Of a stretch of 64,000 bases of DNA, positions 43,548-52,058 are shown piece after piece. The notes below the pieces were generated by a model, which had not been told where the DNA came from, searched no databases, and saw only the letters and a list, made by a program, of their open reading frames with translations. A program made the translations under genes and the position numbers. Position 1 is the first letter of the stretch. Every line of letters begins with the position of its first letter. The DNA comes from Microvirga arvi (GTDB lineage Bacteria > Pseudomonadota > Alphaproteobacteria > Rhizobiales > Beijerinckiaceae), in assembly GCF_016892765.1 (NCBI RefSeq), contig NZ_JAFEMD010000019.1, forward strand, positions 50,955 through 114,954, in the 5' to 3' direction.

Positions 43548-44432
43548 ATGGCCAGTTTAGACATTTTTCTACAGAACATCGCCAACGGCGTTCTGATCGG
43601 GGGCGTTTATGCCCTCATTGGAATTGGCTTGACCCTTGTGTTCGGGGTCATGCGCACGATCAACTTCGCACACGGCGATTTCGTCGTGCTCGGCATGTAC
43701 AGTGCCGTCCTCTTCAATGCCCTGCTCGGGTGGGATCCATATCTGTCGCTGCTTCTTGCGATGCCGATCGGCTTCTTTGCTGGGGTCATTGTTGAGCGCT
43801 TCATCCTCTCACGTGTTATCGATGCACCGCCAGAGTCAGCACTTCTGGCGACGCTCGGAATCTCGTTGATCATCGGCAACGCGATCCTGCTCACCTTTGG
43901 AGGCGAGCCGCGCTCGGTGCAGGTGTCGTATGCCTCATCGACCTTCTCAATCGCCGGGGTCAACGTCTCTATGGTCCTGCTCCTTGCTGGGATCGCCACG
44001 GTCATCATGATCGCGGCGCTTTATGTGCTGCTCAACAGGACCGAAGTTGGCCGTGCTATCCGCGGCACTGCGGAAAACCGGCTTGGCGCCGAGCTCGTTG
44101 GCATCGACACACGGCGGATCCATAGCATCGTCTTTGGCCTTGGCGTGATGCTGGCAGTCATGGCGGGCGTCACGCTCATCCCGCTCCTGTTCGCGACCCC
44201 GACCAACACGGGAGCCGTGTTCACCCTGAAGGCCTTCGTCGTGACGGTCCTCGGTGGGTTGGGGAACGTCGGTGCGGCGATCGCCGGGGGCATTCTGCTG
44301 GGTGTGGTCGAGGTACTGGGCGCTTCCTACTTCATGTCCGAGTACCGCGAGGCTTACGGATTGATCGCGTTCCTGTTGATCCTGCTCTTCCGGCCCGAGG
44401 GCCTGTTCGGACGGACGGTGAAGCGCGTATGA
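43548..44432 (+). CDS. livH: LIV-type ABC importer permease LivH (second system)
   Basis: 294 aa. FLQNIANGVLIGGVYALIGIGLTLVFGVMRTINFAHGDFVVLGMY is the LivH start; GRAIRGTAENRLGAELVGIDTRR is the coupling loop; LGGLGNVGAAIAGGILLGVVEVLG and the C-terminal RPEGLFGR complete the family pattern. AGGAACAGGA precedes the ATG. Overlaps livM by four bases. Confidence 0.93.
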   Translation: MASLDIFLQNIANGVLIGGVYALIGIGLTLVFGVMRTINFAHGDFVVLGMYSAVLFNALLGWDPYLSLLLAMPIGFFAGVIVERFILSRVIDAPPESALLATLGISLIIGNAILLTFGGEPRSVQVSYASSTFSIAGVNVSMVLLLAGIATVIMIAALYVLLNRTEVGRAIRGTAENRLGAELVGIDTRRIHSIVFGLGVMLAVMAGVTLIPLLFATPTNTGAVFTLKAFVVTVLGGLGNVGAAIAGGILLGVVEVLGASYFMSEYREAYGLIAFLLILLFRPEGLFGRTVKRV

Positions 44433-45382
44433 CAAAGCATCTCATTGGATTAGGTGTGCTCCTCGCTGTCGGCATGACCTACCCGGCCATCTTCCCTAAC
44501 AATCTCACGATTGCGATCTCTGTCCTGCTGTTCGCCGGCTGGGCCACATCCTGGGACCTGCTCGGTGGATGGAACGGCCAGGTGAGCCTTGGTCATGCCT
44601 CGTTCGTGGGCCTTGGGGCCTATTTTGTCGCCATCGGCCAGAGCCAGTTCGGACTTGCGCCATGGTGGACCATGGCCATGGCAGCCGCTTTTGCGGCGAT
44701 CCTCGCCTATTTTTGGGGATGGCTGACCTTCAGCCTGCGCGGGCCGTACTTTTCGCTCTCCACGATCGCAGTCGCGGAGATCCTCCGGTTGGTCGCCATC
44801 AACGAGGAGTGGTTAAGCGGAGGCGCTACGGGCGTATTCATCGCAACCCTCCCGGAGCCGTTTGGCATCGATCTCTTCTCGAGGACTGCCCAATTCTATA
44901 TGGCGCTCGCCTTCGCAGCCGTGGTGATTGCGACCGTCATCGTGATCTCTCGGGCCCGCTTCGGCTATCAGCTCCGGGCTGTTCGCGAGGACGAGGACTC
45001 GGCGATGGCTGCGGGCATTGATCCGACGGCGACGAAGCTGAAGGCATTCATGCTGTCCGCTGCGCTCACCTCAATCGGTGGCGGAATTTACGGGGTCGTA
45101 CTCGCCTTCATCGAGCCGCACGTCATCTTTGCCCTTCTCCTGTCGGTGCAGATCGCCCTCACAGCCATCATCGGTGGGCGCGGGACGATATGGGGACCCG
45201 CTGTCGGCGCACTTGTGCTGATTGGGGCGGGGGAGATGTTCCGCACCACGTTCGCCGAGGCGAACATGCTGATCTATGGGATCCTGATCCTGGTGGTCGT
45301 GCTTTTCGTTCCCCGTGGCATTGTTGGGGAGCTGGCCCGCAGACATATTCGGAGGCTCTATGCCAAACGTGCTCAGGGCTGA
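44429..45382 (+). CDS. livM: LIV-type ABC importer permease LivM (second system)
   Basis: 317 aa. GGWNGQVSLGHASFVGLGAY is the LivM channel motif; FSLRGPYFSLSTIAVAEILR follows; the coupling loop reads GYQLRAVREDEDSAMAAGIDPTATKLKAF; the second repeat contains GGRGTIWGPAVGALVLIG. Starts within the livH stop (ATGA) and overlaps livG by 23 bases. Confidence 0.93.
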   Translation: MTKHLIGLGVLLAVGMTYPAIFPNNLTIAISVLLFAGWATSWDLLGGWNGQVSLGHASFVGLGAYFVAIGQSQFGLAPWWTMAMAAAFAAILAYFWGWLTFSLRGPYFSLSTIAVAEILRLVAINEEWLSGGATGVFIATLPEPFGIDLFSRTAQFYMALAFAAVVIATVIVISRARFGYQLRAVREDEDSAMAAGIDPTATKLKAFMLSAALTSIGGGIYGVVLAFIEPHVIFALLLSVQIALTAIIGGRGTIWGPAVGALVLIGAGEMFRTTFAEANMLIYGILILVVVLFVPRGIVGELARRHIRRLYAKRAQG

Positions 45383-46076
45383 CGGCATTACCGTCAAATT
45401 CGGCGGGGTCACAGCTGTCAACAACGTTTCCCTGTCCCTTGGCTCCGGCGAGATCCTTGGGCTGATCGGCCCGAATGGGGCCGGCAAGACCACCCTGTTC
45501 AATGCATTGACGGGCTTTGCCCCCATGCATTCCGGCAGGATTACCCTGCTAGACAGGGATATCACGGCGTTACCGGCATTTAAGCGGACGCGTCTGGGCT
45601 TTGGCCGGACTTTTCAGACTGAACGGCCTTTCGAGGAGCTGACGGTACTGGAGAATGTGCTCATTGCCGCATTCCTGACGGTCGTACGGCGGAGCGAGGC
45701 GGAGCACCTCGCCATGAGTGTGCTCGAGCAGGTAGGGCTGGCGGATCGCGCTCACCAGCCCGCACTGGATCTCAACCTTGCGCGCCGACGGCGGCTGGAA
45801 TTAGCGAAGGCGCTCGCGGTAAAGCCGAAAGTGATCTTTCTCGACGAGATCATGGCAGGTCTAAATCCCCCTGCATTACGAGAGATGATCACTTTCGTGA
45901 GATCGTTAAGCGCGCAGGGTCTCGCGGTCTTGATGGTCGAACACATCATGGAGGCGATCATTGAGCTGTCCGATCATGTTATCGTGCTCGCCAGTGGCGA
46001 GAAGATCGCTGAAGGCACTCCGCAGCAGGTAACGAGCAATGAGCGCGTGATCGAAGCGTATTTGGGGACCGACTGA
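45360..46076 (+). CDS. livG: LIV-type ABC importer ATPase LivG (second system)
   Basis: 238 aa from the ATG at 45360 with GGAGG five bases upstream. Walker A GPNGAGKTT, FGRTFQTERPFEELTVLENV, Walker B IFLDEIMAGLNP and switch VEHIMEAI are present. The signature helix reads LNLARRRRLELAKAL in place of the usual LSYGQQRRLE, an unusual C-loop that lacks the SGG-like motif; the protein may rely on LivF for the composite site. Overlaps livM by 23 bases and livF by one (TGATG). Confidence 0.9.
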   Translation: MPNVLRADGITVKFGGVTAVNNVSLSLGSGEILGLIGPNGAGKTTLFNALTGFAPMHSGRITLLDRDITALPAFKRTRLGFGRTFQTERPFEELTVLENVLIAAFLTVVRRSEAEHLAMSVLEQVGLADRAHQPALDLNLARRRRLELAKALAVKPKVIFLDEIMAGLNPPALREMITFVRSLSAQGLAVLMVEHIMEAIIELSDHVIVLASGEKIAEGTPQQVTSNERVIEAYLGTD

Positions 46077-46792
46077 TGGGGCAGGCAATTCTGCAGGTTG
46101 ACAATGTCGACCTTGGTTACGGCGCGCTGAAGGTGGTGTTCGGTGCATCTCTTCATGTGAGCCGCGGCGAACTGGTGGGCCTCGTTGGGGGAAATGGGAG
46201 CGGCAAATCGACGATCCTTAGGGCGATCTCGGGCATGATTGCTCCGTGGAGCGGACGCATCCTATTCGATGGCGAGGAGATCAAGGGAGCACGGCCTCAT
46301 CAGATGGCTCGTAAGGGATTGGCCCATGTGCCTATGGGTCGTCAGTTGTTCCCGAATATGACCGTGCGAGAAAATTTGATGCTGGGGGCCTACTTGCCTG
46401 AAGCAAAGGCTGTCCGGGACGAGAACATGGCGAAGGTTGAAACTCTCTTCCCGGACCTTGTTCGCTACGCCGACGCGATGGCTGGTCAGCTGTCCGGTGG
46501 ACAGCAGCAAATGGTGGCTATTGCGCGTGCTCTTATGCTCGGGCCCAAAATGCTGATTATGGACGAGCCAAGCCTCGGTCTGTCGCCGCTTTTCGTCAAA
46601 GAGGTGATGGCAGCGATCAGACGGGTTGCCGAGACCGGCCTTCCAATCCTGCTGGTGGAGCAGAACGTGAAGCAGGTGCTCGCTGTCAGTCACCGCGTTT
46701 ACGTGCTTGAGAATGGCAAGCAGGTGCTCGATGGCCCGTCAGAGGAGTTACAGGGGCACCCGATGATCCGTAAGGCTTATCTCGGCCTGTAA
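46076..46792 (+). CDS. livF: LIV-type ABC importer ATPase LivF (second system)
   Basis: 238 aa. Walker A GGNGSGKST, Q-loop VPMGRQLFPNMTVRENLMLGAYL, intact signature LSGGQQQMVAIARAL, Walker B LIMDEPSLGLSP and switch VEQN. Its C-loop is canonical, unlike the partner LivG. Last gene of the operon; an IS5 remnant begins 40 bases after its stop. Confidence 0.93.
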   Translation: MGQAILQVDNVDLGYGALKVVFGASLHVSRGELVGLVGGNGSGKSTILRAISGMIAPWSGRILFDGEEIKGARPHQMARKGLAHVPMGRQLFPNMTVRENLMLGAYLPEAKAVRDENMAKVETLFPDLVRYADAMAGQLSGGQQQMVAIARALMLGPKMLIMDEPSLGLSPLFVKEVMAAIRRVAETGLPILLVEQNVKQVLAVSHRVYVLENGKQVLDGPSEELQGHPMIRKAYLGL

Positions 46793-46831
46793 TCTGTGAG
46801 TGTTGGGCGCAAGAGCCACAGGCAAACGCTT

Positions 46832-47130
46832 TGTTGCATGGATGAGCGTGGTGGCAACCGCGGCTGGGTAGCGTAGAGGCCTATTCGGCTTCTAAGCAAA
46901 GATCCCTGCCATGCCCTTCAAGGTTGATGCCGCTCACCGTCACCGCATCCCCAAGCAGCGGTACCGGATAACAAACTGGATGGCGTACGATGCGGCCCTG
47001 AGCCACCGGGGCAGCCTCACGGTGTGGGTCACTGAGGAAGCAATCGCAGCTTGGAATGCCGAGCCCCGCACGACCCGAGGCGGTCAATCCCGCTATTCGG
47101 TTCTGACCATCAGAACGGCCTTGACACTGC
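46832..47130 (+). mobile_element. IS5-family insertion sequence remnant, 5' half with its terminal repeat
   Basis: Outer end TGTTGCATGGAT at 46832-46843 is identical to the end of the 3' remnant at 907-918. It is followed by the IS leader and 73 codons of transposase. Similarity stops near 47130; the 3' half is absent here. Orientation is plus, opposite to the remnant at 907-1415. Confidence 0.7.
46911..47130 (+). pseudogene. IS5-family transposase, N-terminal fragment
   Basis: Codons from ATG 46911 read MPFKVDAAHRHRIPKQRYRI, TNWMAYDAALSHRGSLTVWV and TEEAIAAWNAEPRTTRGGQ followed by RYSVLTIRTALTL, the characteristic N-terminal helical region of IS5-group transposases. After about residue 73 the frame leaves family sequence and ends at 47184. 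The catalytic DDE region is missing. Confidence 0.8.
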
Positions 47131-47177
47131 GGGTGCCCCGAGCACCAACGCTTTTCTGTTCTGCAGTCCGAGGTCCA

Positions 47178-48107
47178 TCAGCCTAGCTCCTCCAAACGCT
47201 TGGTTTGGCGTGCAATTAAGCGCTCAATTTCCGCAATGTCGTCGCGGGACAGCTCGCCACTGGGTTTGCGTAAAGCGGGTGAGGCAATCGCTCCGCGCTT
47301 GGCCATGATGTACTTGCGGATCGACAGGCCAAGGCTCGGCTGCTGCTCATAGCGGGCGAGGGCCAGGTAGGCGTCGAACAGGTCCTGCGCCCTGTCCGGG
47401 TCTCCCACATTGTAATGGTGTACGACATCGCGCATCATCTCAGGATAGGCAAACCCCGTCATGGCGCCATCCGCACCTCGGCCCATTTCCTCGGGCAGGA
47501 ACATGCCGCCGTTGCCGCATAGAATGGAGATCCGCCGACTGCCGGACTTCGCGGCCATTGCACGGAGCGCCGCGATCTTCGCAAGCCCAGGCCAATCTTC
47601 ATGCTTGAGGCAAACGCATGTGGGGATCTGCTCAATGACGGCCTGGATGACCGAAACTGGGATGGTGACGCTCGTCGCCAGCGGAAAATCTTGCAGGACG
47701 AAGGGTGTCTCGCCGATGACCTCGGCAGCCTGTTTGTAATAGTTGAGTATGGGCTGATCGTTGCGTAAAGAGGATGGCGGCGCGATCATGACGCCAGAGG
47801 CGCCATCGTCCATCACCATCTCTGTCAGGGCCTTCATCTGGGCGAAGCCCGGAGATGATACACCAGCGACCACGGGAACGTGGCCGTTCACCCGCTTCAG
47901 GATGCGTCGAACGTAGGTCTGGGACTCCTCGATGGTGAGCTTCTGTGCCTCGCCCATCATGCCAAGCACGGTCAGGCCGGACGCGCCTCGCTCGAGGTAG
48001 AAATCGACCATGCGGTCGGTGCTCTCAAGATCGAGGGCGCCATTCTCGGTAAAGGGGGTGAGTGCTATCACATAGACGCCCCTGGCGTCCTCGGTCAGTC
48101 TGGGCAT
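47178..48107 (-). CDS. Dihydrodipicolinate synthase (DapA) family aldolase/dehydratase (second copy)
   Basis: 309 aa, AGGAGG close to the ATG. Schiff-base Lys in CVCLKHEDWPGLAK; GNGGMFLPEEMGRGADGAMTGFAYPEMM is the distal loop. The GTTGE loop is LGMMGEAQKL and the YNxP site reads LQDFPLA, so the catalytic Tyr is absent, as in the paralogue at 13403. The QDxP form is seen in keto-deoxy sugar-acid dehydratase-like members (recalled, not checked). Last gene of the Opp/allantoinase-like operon, 11 bases after the amidohydrolase. Confidence 0.82.
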   Translation of the reverse strand: MPRLTEDARGVYVIALTPFTENGALDLESTDRMVDFYLERGASGLTVLGMMGEAQKLTIEESQTYVRRILKRVNGHVPVVAGVSSPGFAQMKALTEMVMDDGASGVMIAPPSSLRNDQPILNYYKQAAEVIGETPFVLQDFPLATSVTIPVSVIQAVIEQIPTCVCLKHEDWPGLAKIAALRAMAAKSGSRRISILCGNGGMFLPEEMGRGADGAMTGFAYPEMMRDVVHHYNVGDPDRAQDLFDAYLALARYEQQPSLGLSIRKYIMAKRGAIASPALRKPSGELSRDDIAEIERLIARQTKRLEELG

Positions 48108-48118
48108 TCCTGCCTCCT

Positions 48119-49564
48119 CTAGTGTGTCGGATAACGGCTATGGCTGAAAAAACCATCCGGCTGGCCAATCACTGCCTGGAGCCCCATGCGGGCGACCAGA
48201 GCTTCGGCCTCACGATTGGCCTCATCAATAACGGCGCGAGTGTCGGTGCGCAGCGGCCGACCTCCCGCCAGGAGCACCTCGCCGTCGACAATCACAGTGT
48301 CAACATCGTTGCCATTGGCGAAATAGACGAGATGGAACGCCGGCATATGGAAGGGCGCGAGATGAGGCCGCGCCATGTCGACCAAGACGATATCCGCCTT
48401 CTTTCCCGCTTCCAGTGACCCGATTTCGGCATCGAGACCAAGAGCTGTTGCTGCATCGATCGTCACCATCTCCAAGGCCTTGCCTGGCGGCAACACTCTC
48501 GGATCCCGGAAATGAGTGCGGTGGTAATGCATGCATTGCTGCATGTGGCGGAACATATCGCCGGAGCGGTCCGGAGCGGTGGCATCGGAGCCGATAGCGA
48601 CTATAGCACCGGCTTCGATCAACTCGACCGCAGGGCAGCGTCCCATGATCGATGCGATAGCGCTTGGATTATGAGCAATACGCGTGCCTGTATCGGCAAT
48701 GATCCTGACTTCTTCCAGCGTGATGTCGATAGCATGCGAGAGCAGCGCGTCAGGCCCTAGAATGCCCATAGCGTGAGCCCGTTTCACCGAGCCCCGCCAG
48801 TGCCCATCCTGGGTGAACACGACGCCTGCCTCACGGGAAAGTCCGCGTACAATCTGGGTTTGATGGATTGCCTGCGCATAGTCCTCTGCAGACATCTTGT
48901 CTTCATGCTCGTCGCGCAGCACAGGGGATAGAAGCGCGATACGAATGCGGCTGGTACCGTGCCATTCACGAAGCAGGGCGCGGCTGACCGCGAACTGGTC
49001 TTCGAAGCTGATTGGGCGGTTGGAACGATGTCCCTCGGTCCAGGTTCCATAGGTGAGGGGATGCGGCGGGCGCGTGGGTCCTACGGCTACGACGGACCGG
49101 GTTCCTATCTCGGTCACGCCTTCACAATGAGCGCGGCCATAGGCTATATCGTCGGTGCGCATAATGGTGTCGCCGCCACCGAGCAGCGATACGCCGGTTG
49201 TCACGCCAAAATGTAGGCGTTCCAGCGCCGCGAGCTTTGCTTCCGCGTACCAAAACTCCGGGTTCGAACCTGTTGTGTAGGCAGCGTTGCAAATGTCCTC
49301 CCAATCGCCGGCCTGTTCCATGCCCATGGTCTTGATCAGCCCATGGCCGGCATGGGCATGCACGTCGATGAGGCCGGGTATAACGACCTTGCCGGACGCA
49401 TCGATGGTTTTAGGCGCAGTGTAGCGAGCGGCGATCTCGTCAGCTGCGGCCACCTCTACGATCCGGTCGCCGGAGATCGCCATGGCACCTCGGTCGATGA
49501 TCCGCCGCGTAGCATCCATCGAGATGACTGTTCCGCCGGTGATAACCAAATCAACTTGGATCAT
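48119..49564 (-). CDS. Amidohydrolase, AtzA/TrzN/MtaD-type (cytosine deaminase subgroup)
   Basis: 481 aa metal-dependent TIM-barrel hydrolase. Metal motif HAHAGH (residues about 69-74, in PGLIDVHAHAGHGLIKTMG), later metal His in TQDGHWRGSVKRAHAMG, LLSHAIDITLEEVRIIADTGTRIAHNPSAI and the catalytic Asp in GSDATAPDRSGDMF. This is the subgroup of SAH/MTA deaminase and triazine hydrolases, which deaminate or dechlorinate N-heterocycles. Starts in an ATGA overlap with the leaderless binding protein. Fits a pathway handling an imported N-heterocycle. Confidence 0.87.
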   Translation of the reverse strand: MIQVDLVITGGTVISMDATRRIIDRGAMAISGDRIVEVAAADEIAARYTAPKTIDASGKVVIPGLIDVHAHAGHGLIKTMGMEQAGDWEDICNAAYTTGSNPEFWYAEAKLAALERLHFGVTTGVSLLGGGDTIMRTDDIAYGRAHCEGVTEIGTRSVVAVGPTRPPHPLTYGTWTEGHRSNRPISFEDQFAVSRALLREWHGTSRIRIALLSPVLRDEHEDKMSAEDYAQAIHQTQIVRGLSREAGVVFTQDGHWRGSVKRAHAMGILGPDALLSHAIDITLEEVRIIADTGTRIAHNPSAIASIMGRCPAVELIEAGAIVAIGSDATAPDRSGDMFRHMQQCMHYHRTHFRDPRVLPPGKALEMVTIDAATALGLDAEIGSLEAGKKADIVLVDMARPHLAPFHMPAFHLVYFANGNDVDTVIVDGEVLLAGGRPLRTDTRAVIDEANREAEALVARMGLQAVIGQPDGFFSHSRYPTH

Positions 49565-51030
49565 ACCTGCGTCTCCCGATGGGCGAAGGCGGGCAGGGCG
49601 GTAACGTCGAGCACACCATCCGAGCGCATTCGCCAGTCAGGATGAGATCCAGACAATCCTGTTACCCGCAGGGGATTGTAGAGATACAGCCAAGCCGGAT
49701 CGGCCTGAAGTTCTTGGTAAGCCTGACGGTAGATGCCTTCCCTCGCTGCATCGTCGGGCGTCCGCCGACCTTCATCGAGCAACCCTTCGACTTCACCGTT
49801 GTGAAAACCGAGCCACCAGGAGCCCTCCACGCGGGCATCGATCTTCTCGGCCAGCACCCGGAAGGTGCTCAACGGGCTTGAATCGAAGACGCACATGTCA
49901 CGCACCTTCTTCCGCCGCACTCCGTGGGCATAAGCCTCGCGATCTTCATGGAAGTGTACGTTCAGCGATACACCGATGGTGGATAGTTGCTCTCCTACCG
50001 CGGCCGTCAGAGCGACGGCCTCATCGGGCAGTCGTGTCGGGCAATCGACTTCGATGACAAGACCATCCGCATAGCCGGCCTCTACGATGAGGCGCCGCGC
50101 TGCTTCGAGATCGGGGCCGGCATCGGCCGGTGGCATGCCTCCGAAGTGAGCAGGGCTCACGAAGCCTGTCAGCGGTTGGGCTGCACCATGGACGACGTTG
50201 GCGATCAGAGTGTGCCGGTCGACTGCAAGATTGAGCGCCTGACGGATCCGGAGATCCGCGAGGGGGCCACGTGCCGCGTTGAAGAGATAAATGATCGCTA
50301 CCGGGACCAGCGACACAGTTCGCGTGAAGCCACTATGATCCTCCAGAGCCTTGGAGGCTCGAAAATCAAGACTGTTTGCGACCTGGGCTTCCCCTGCTTG
50401 CAGCAAGGCAAGGCGCTTTGAGGCATCCGGCTCCAGCTTAAAGCAAATCGAGTCATTGGCTGGCGCAACGCCATACCAGCCGTCAAAGCGCTGCAACCGG
50501 ATTTCCTGGCCTTCGACCACCTCGGTCACGCGATAGGGCCCGGTTCCGACCGGCAGCGTGGTATCGTCGGATTCGTAATGGCCGAACGCCGACGGAGCGA
50601 CCACATATCCGTAGACCAGAACATCGAGCAGGTCGGCAATCGGCTTCGACAGATGGATCTCGACGGTCAACCGGTCAGGCGCCTCTATAGCGGCATTGCC
50701 GAGGTACTGGTGCCAGACACCGGGTGCGCCAAGGGTATAACCCTTGTCCGGACGGGCCATGCGGCGCAGGGAAAGACAAACGGCTTCCGAATCGCACGGA
50801 GAGCCGTCGTGAAATGTCAGCCCGTCTCGGAGGGTGAACGTCCAGTGCCGGGCATCAGCGCTCACCTGCCACTTGTCTGCCAATCCGGCAACGAAGCCGC
50901 CATCATGACCGTGTCGAACCAACCCGTCGAAAATCGCGTCGAAGACGGCGAGCACGTCGTTCGCGTCGGTGCAGTCATGGGGATCGTCTAATCGAAGGCG
51001 CGGCTGAAGTATCGTGACGGTGGGGGTCAT
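49561..51030 (-). CDS. Leaderless family-5 (peptide-type) solute-binding protein homologue
   Basis: 489 aa from the ATG at 51030, which overlaps the upstream ATPase stop. SBP family 5 from the first residues: DANDVLAVFDAIFDGLVRHGHDGGFVAGLADKWQVSADARHWTFTLRDGLTFHDGSPCDSEAV, PVGTGPYRVTEVVEGQEIRLQRFDGW and LRIRQALNLAVDRHTLIANVVHG. No signal peptide in this start, and upstream in-frame sequence inside the ATPase gene is not hydrophobic. A second, normally exported family-5 protein is encoded in the same operon (54992). Likely cytoplasmic; role unknown. Confidence 0.82.
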   Translation of the reverse strand: MTPTVTILQPRLRLDDPHDCTDANDVLAVFDAIFDGLVRHGHDGGFVAGLADKWQVSADARHWTFTLRDGLTFHDGSPCDSEAVCLSLRRMARPDKGYTLGAPGVWHQYLGNAAIEAPDRLTVEIHLSKPIADLLDVLVYGYVVAPSAFGHYESDDTTLPVGTGPYRVTEVVEGQEIRLQRFDGWYGVAPANDSICFKLEPDASKRLALLQAGEAQVANSLDFRASKALEDHSGFTRTVSLVPVAIIYLFNAARGPLADLRIRQALNLAVDRHTLIANVVHGAAQPLTGFVSPAHFGGMPPADAGPDLEAARRLIVEAGYADGLVIEVDCPTRLPDEAVALTAAVGEQLSTIGVSLNVHFHEDREAYAHGVRRKKVRDMCVFDSSPLSTFRVLAEKIDARVEGSWWLGFHNGEVEGLLDEGRRTPDDAAREGIYRQAYQELQADPAWLYLYNPLRVTGLSGSHPDWRMRSDGVLDVTALPAFAHRETQV

Positions 51031-52058
51031 TATGCACTCCGAGCTACGGATGTCTGGTCGTGGAGGTGACAGGCGACGGAACTGCCGTCGGGCTGTGCCT
51101 GGAGGGCAGGGCGCTCCGCAGCGCAGCGGTCGAAAGCGAGTGGACAACGGGTGCGGAAGCAACAGCCATGAGGGAGGCGCAGGGCGCTTGGAACCTCGCC
51201 GGTGATCTCGATCTCCGGCTTGCGCAGAGCCTTGTCAACTGTCGGCGCGGCCGAAAGAAGGGCCTTCGTGTAGGGATGTTTCGGCTGGTTGAACAACTGG
51301 TCGCGGCTGGCGGTCTCAACCATAAAGCCGAGATACATCACGCCGATCTTGTCGGCGATATGATGAACGACCGACAGGTCATGGGAGACGAACAGGTAAG
51401 ACAGGCCGAATTCGTCCCGAAGATCCATCATCAGGTTGAGAATCTGGGCCTGGATCGAGACGTCGAGCGCGGAAACGGGCTCATCGGCGATGATGAGCTT
51501 TGGACGCACCGAGAGCGCCCGCGCAATGCCGATGCGCTGCCGCTGTCCGCCGGAAAACTGATGCGGGTATCGGTTCGCCTGCTCGGCGTTGAGGCCGACA
51601 CGGGCAAGGAGCGCCACCGCCTCTTCCTCAAGAGCCTTGCGGCTCATCGTGCGCCCAGTCTGAGCCCGCCGGGGCTCGATCACAATGTCTTTCACTCGTT
51701 GACGGGGATCGAGGGAAGCATAGGGGTCCTGGAAGATCATCTGCAGCTTGCGGCGCACGGGACGCATCTCCCGGAAACCCAGATGCGACACATCCTGGCC
51801 GTCGATGCGGATCTCGCCAGCCGTCGGCTCGTAGATCCGCGCGATGGTTTTGGCGACCGTCGACTTACCGCAGCCTGACTCCCCCACCAGCGCCATCACC
51901 TCCCCGGGTGCGATCGACAGGTTCACGCCGTTGACTGCACGAAGGATCTTTTGAGGCGCCAATAGCTGCCCTTTTCTGAAGCGCAGTCTTTCGAAAATTC
52001 CCCCGCCGACGGGGAAGGCTTTCACAAGGCCCCGAACCTCCAAAACGGGTGTCGTCAT
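51030..52058 (-). CDS. Opp/Dpp-type ABC importer ATPase, F subunit
   Basis: 342 aa. Walker A GESGCGKST, Q-loop IFQDPYASLDPRQRV, signature FSGGQRQRIGIARAL, Walker B LIIADEPVSALDVS and switch FVSHDLSVV are intact. C-terminal oligopeptide extension HPYTKALLSAAPTVD, then a cysteine cluster GCCFRTRCPLAFDRCAAERPAL of the kind that can bind an iron-sulfur cluster in OppD/F. ATGA overlap with the D subunit. Confidence 0.92.
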   Translation of the reverse strand: MTTPVLEVRGLVKAFPVGGGIFERLRFRKGQLLAPQKILRAVNGVNLSIAPGEVMALVGESGCGKSTVAKTIARIYEPTAGEIRIDGQDVSHLGFREMRPVRRKLQMIFQDPYASLDPRQRVKDIVIEPRRAQTGRTMSRKALEEEAVALLARVGLNAEQANRYPHQFSGGQRQRIGIARALSVRPKLIIADEPVSALDVSIQAQILNLMMDLRDEFGLSYLFVSHDLSVVHHIADKIGVMYLGFMVETASRDQLFNQPKHPYTKALLSAAPTVDKALRKPEIEITGEVPSALRLPHGCCFRTRCPLAFDRCAAERPALQAQPDGSSVACHLHDQTSVARSA

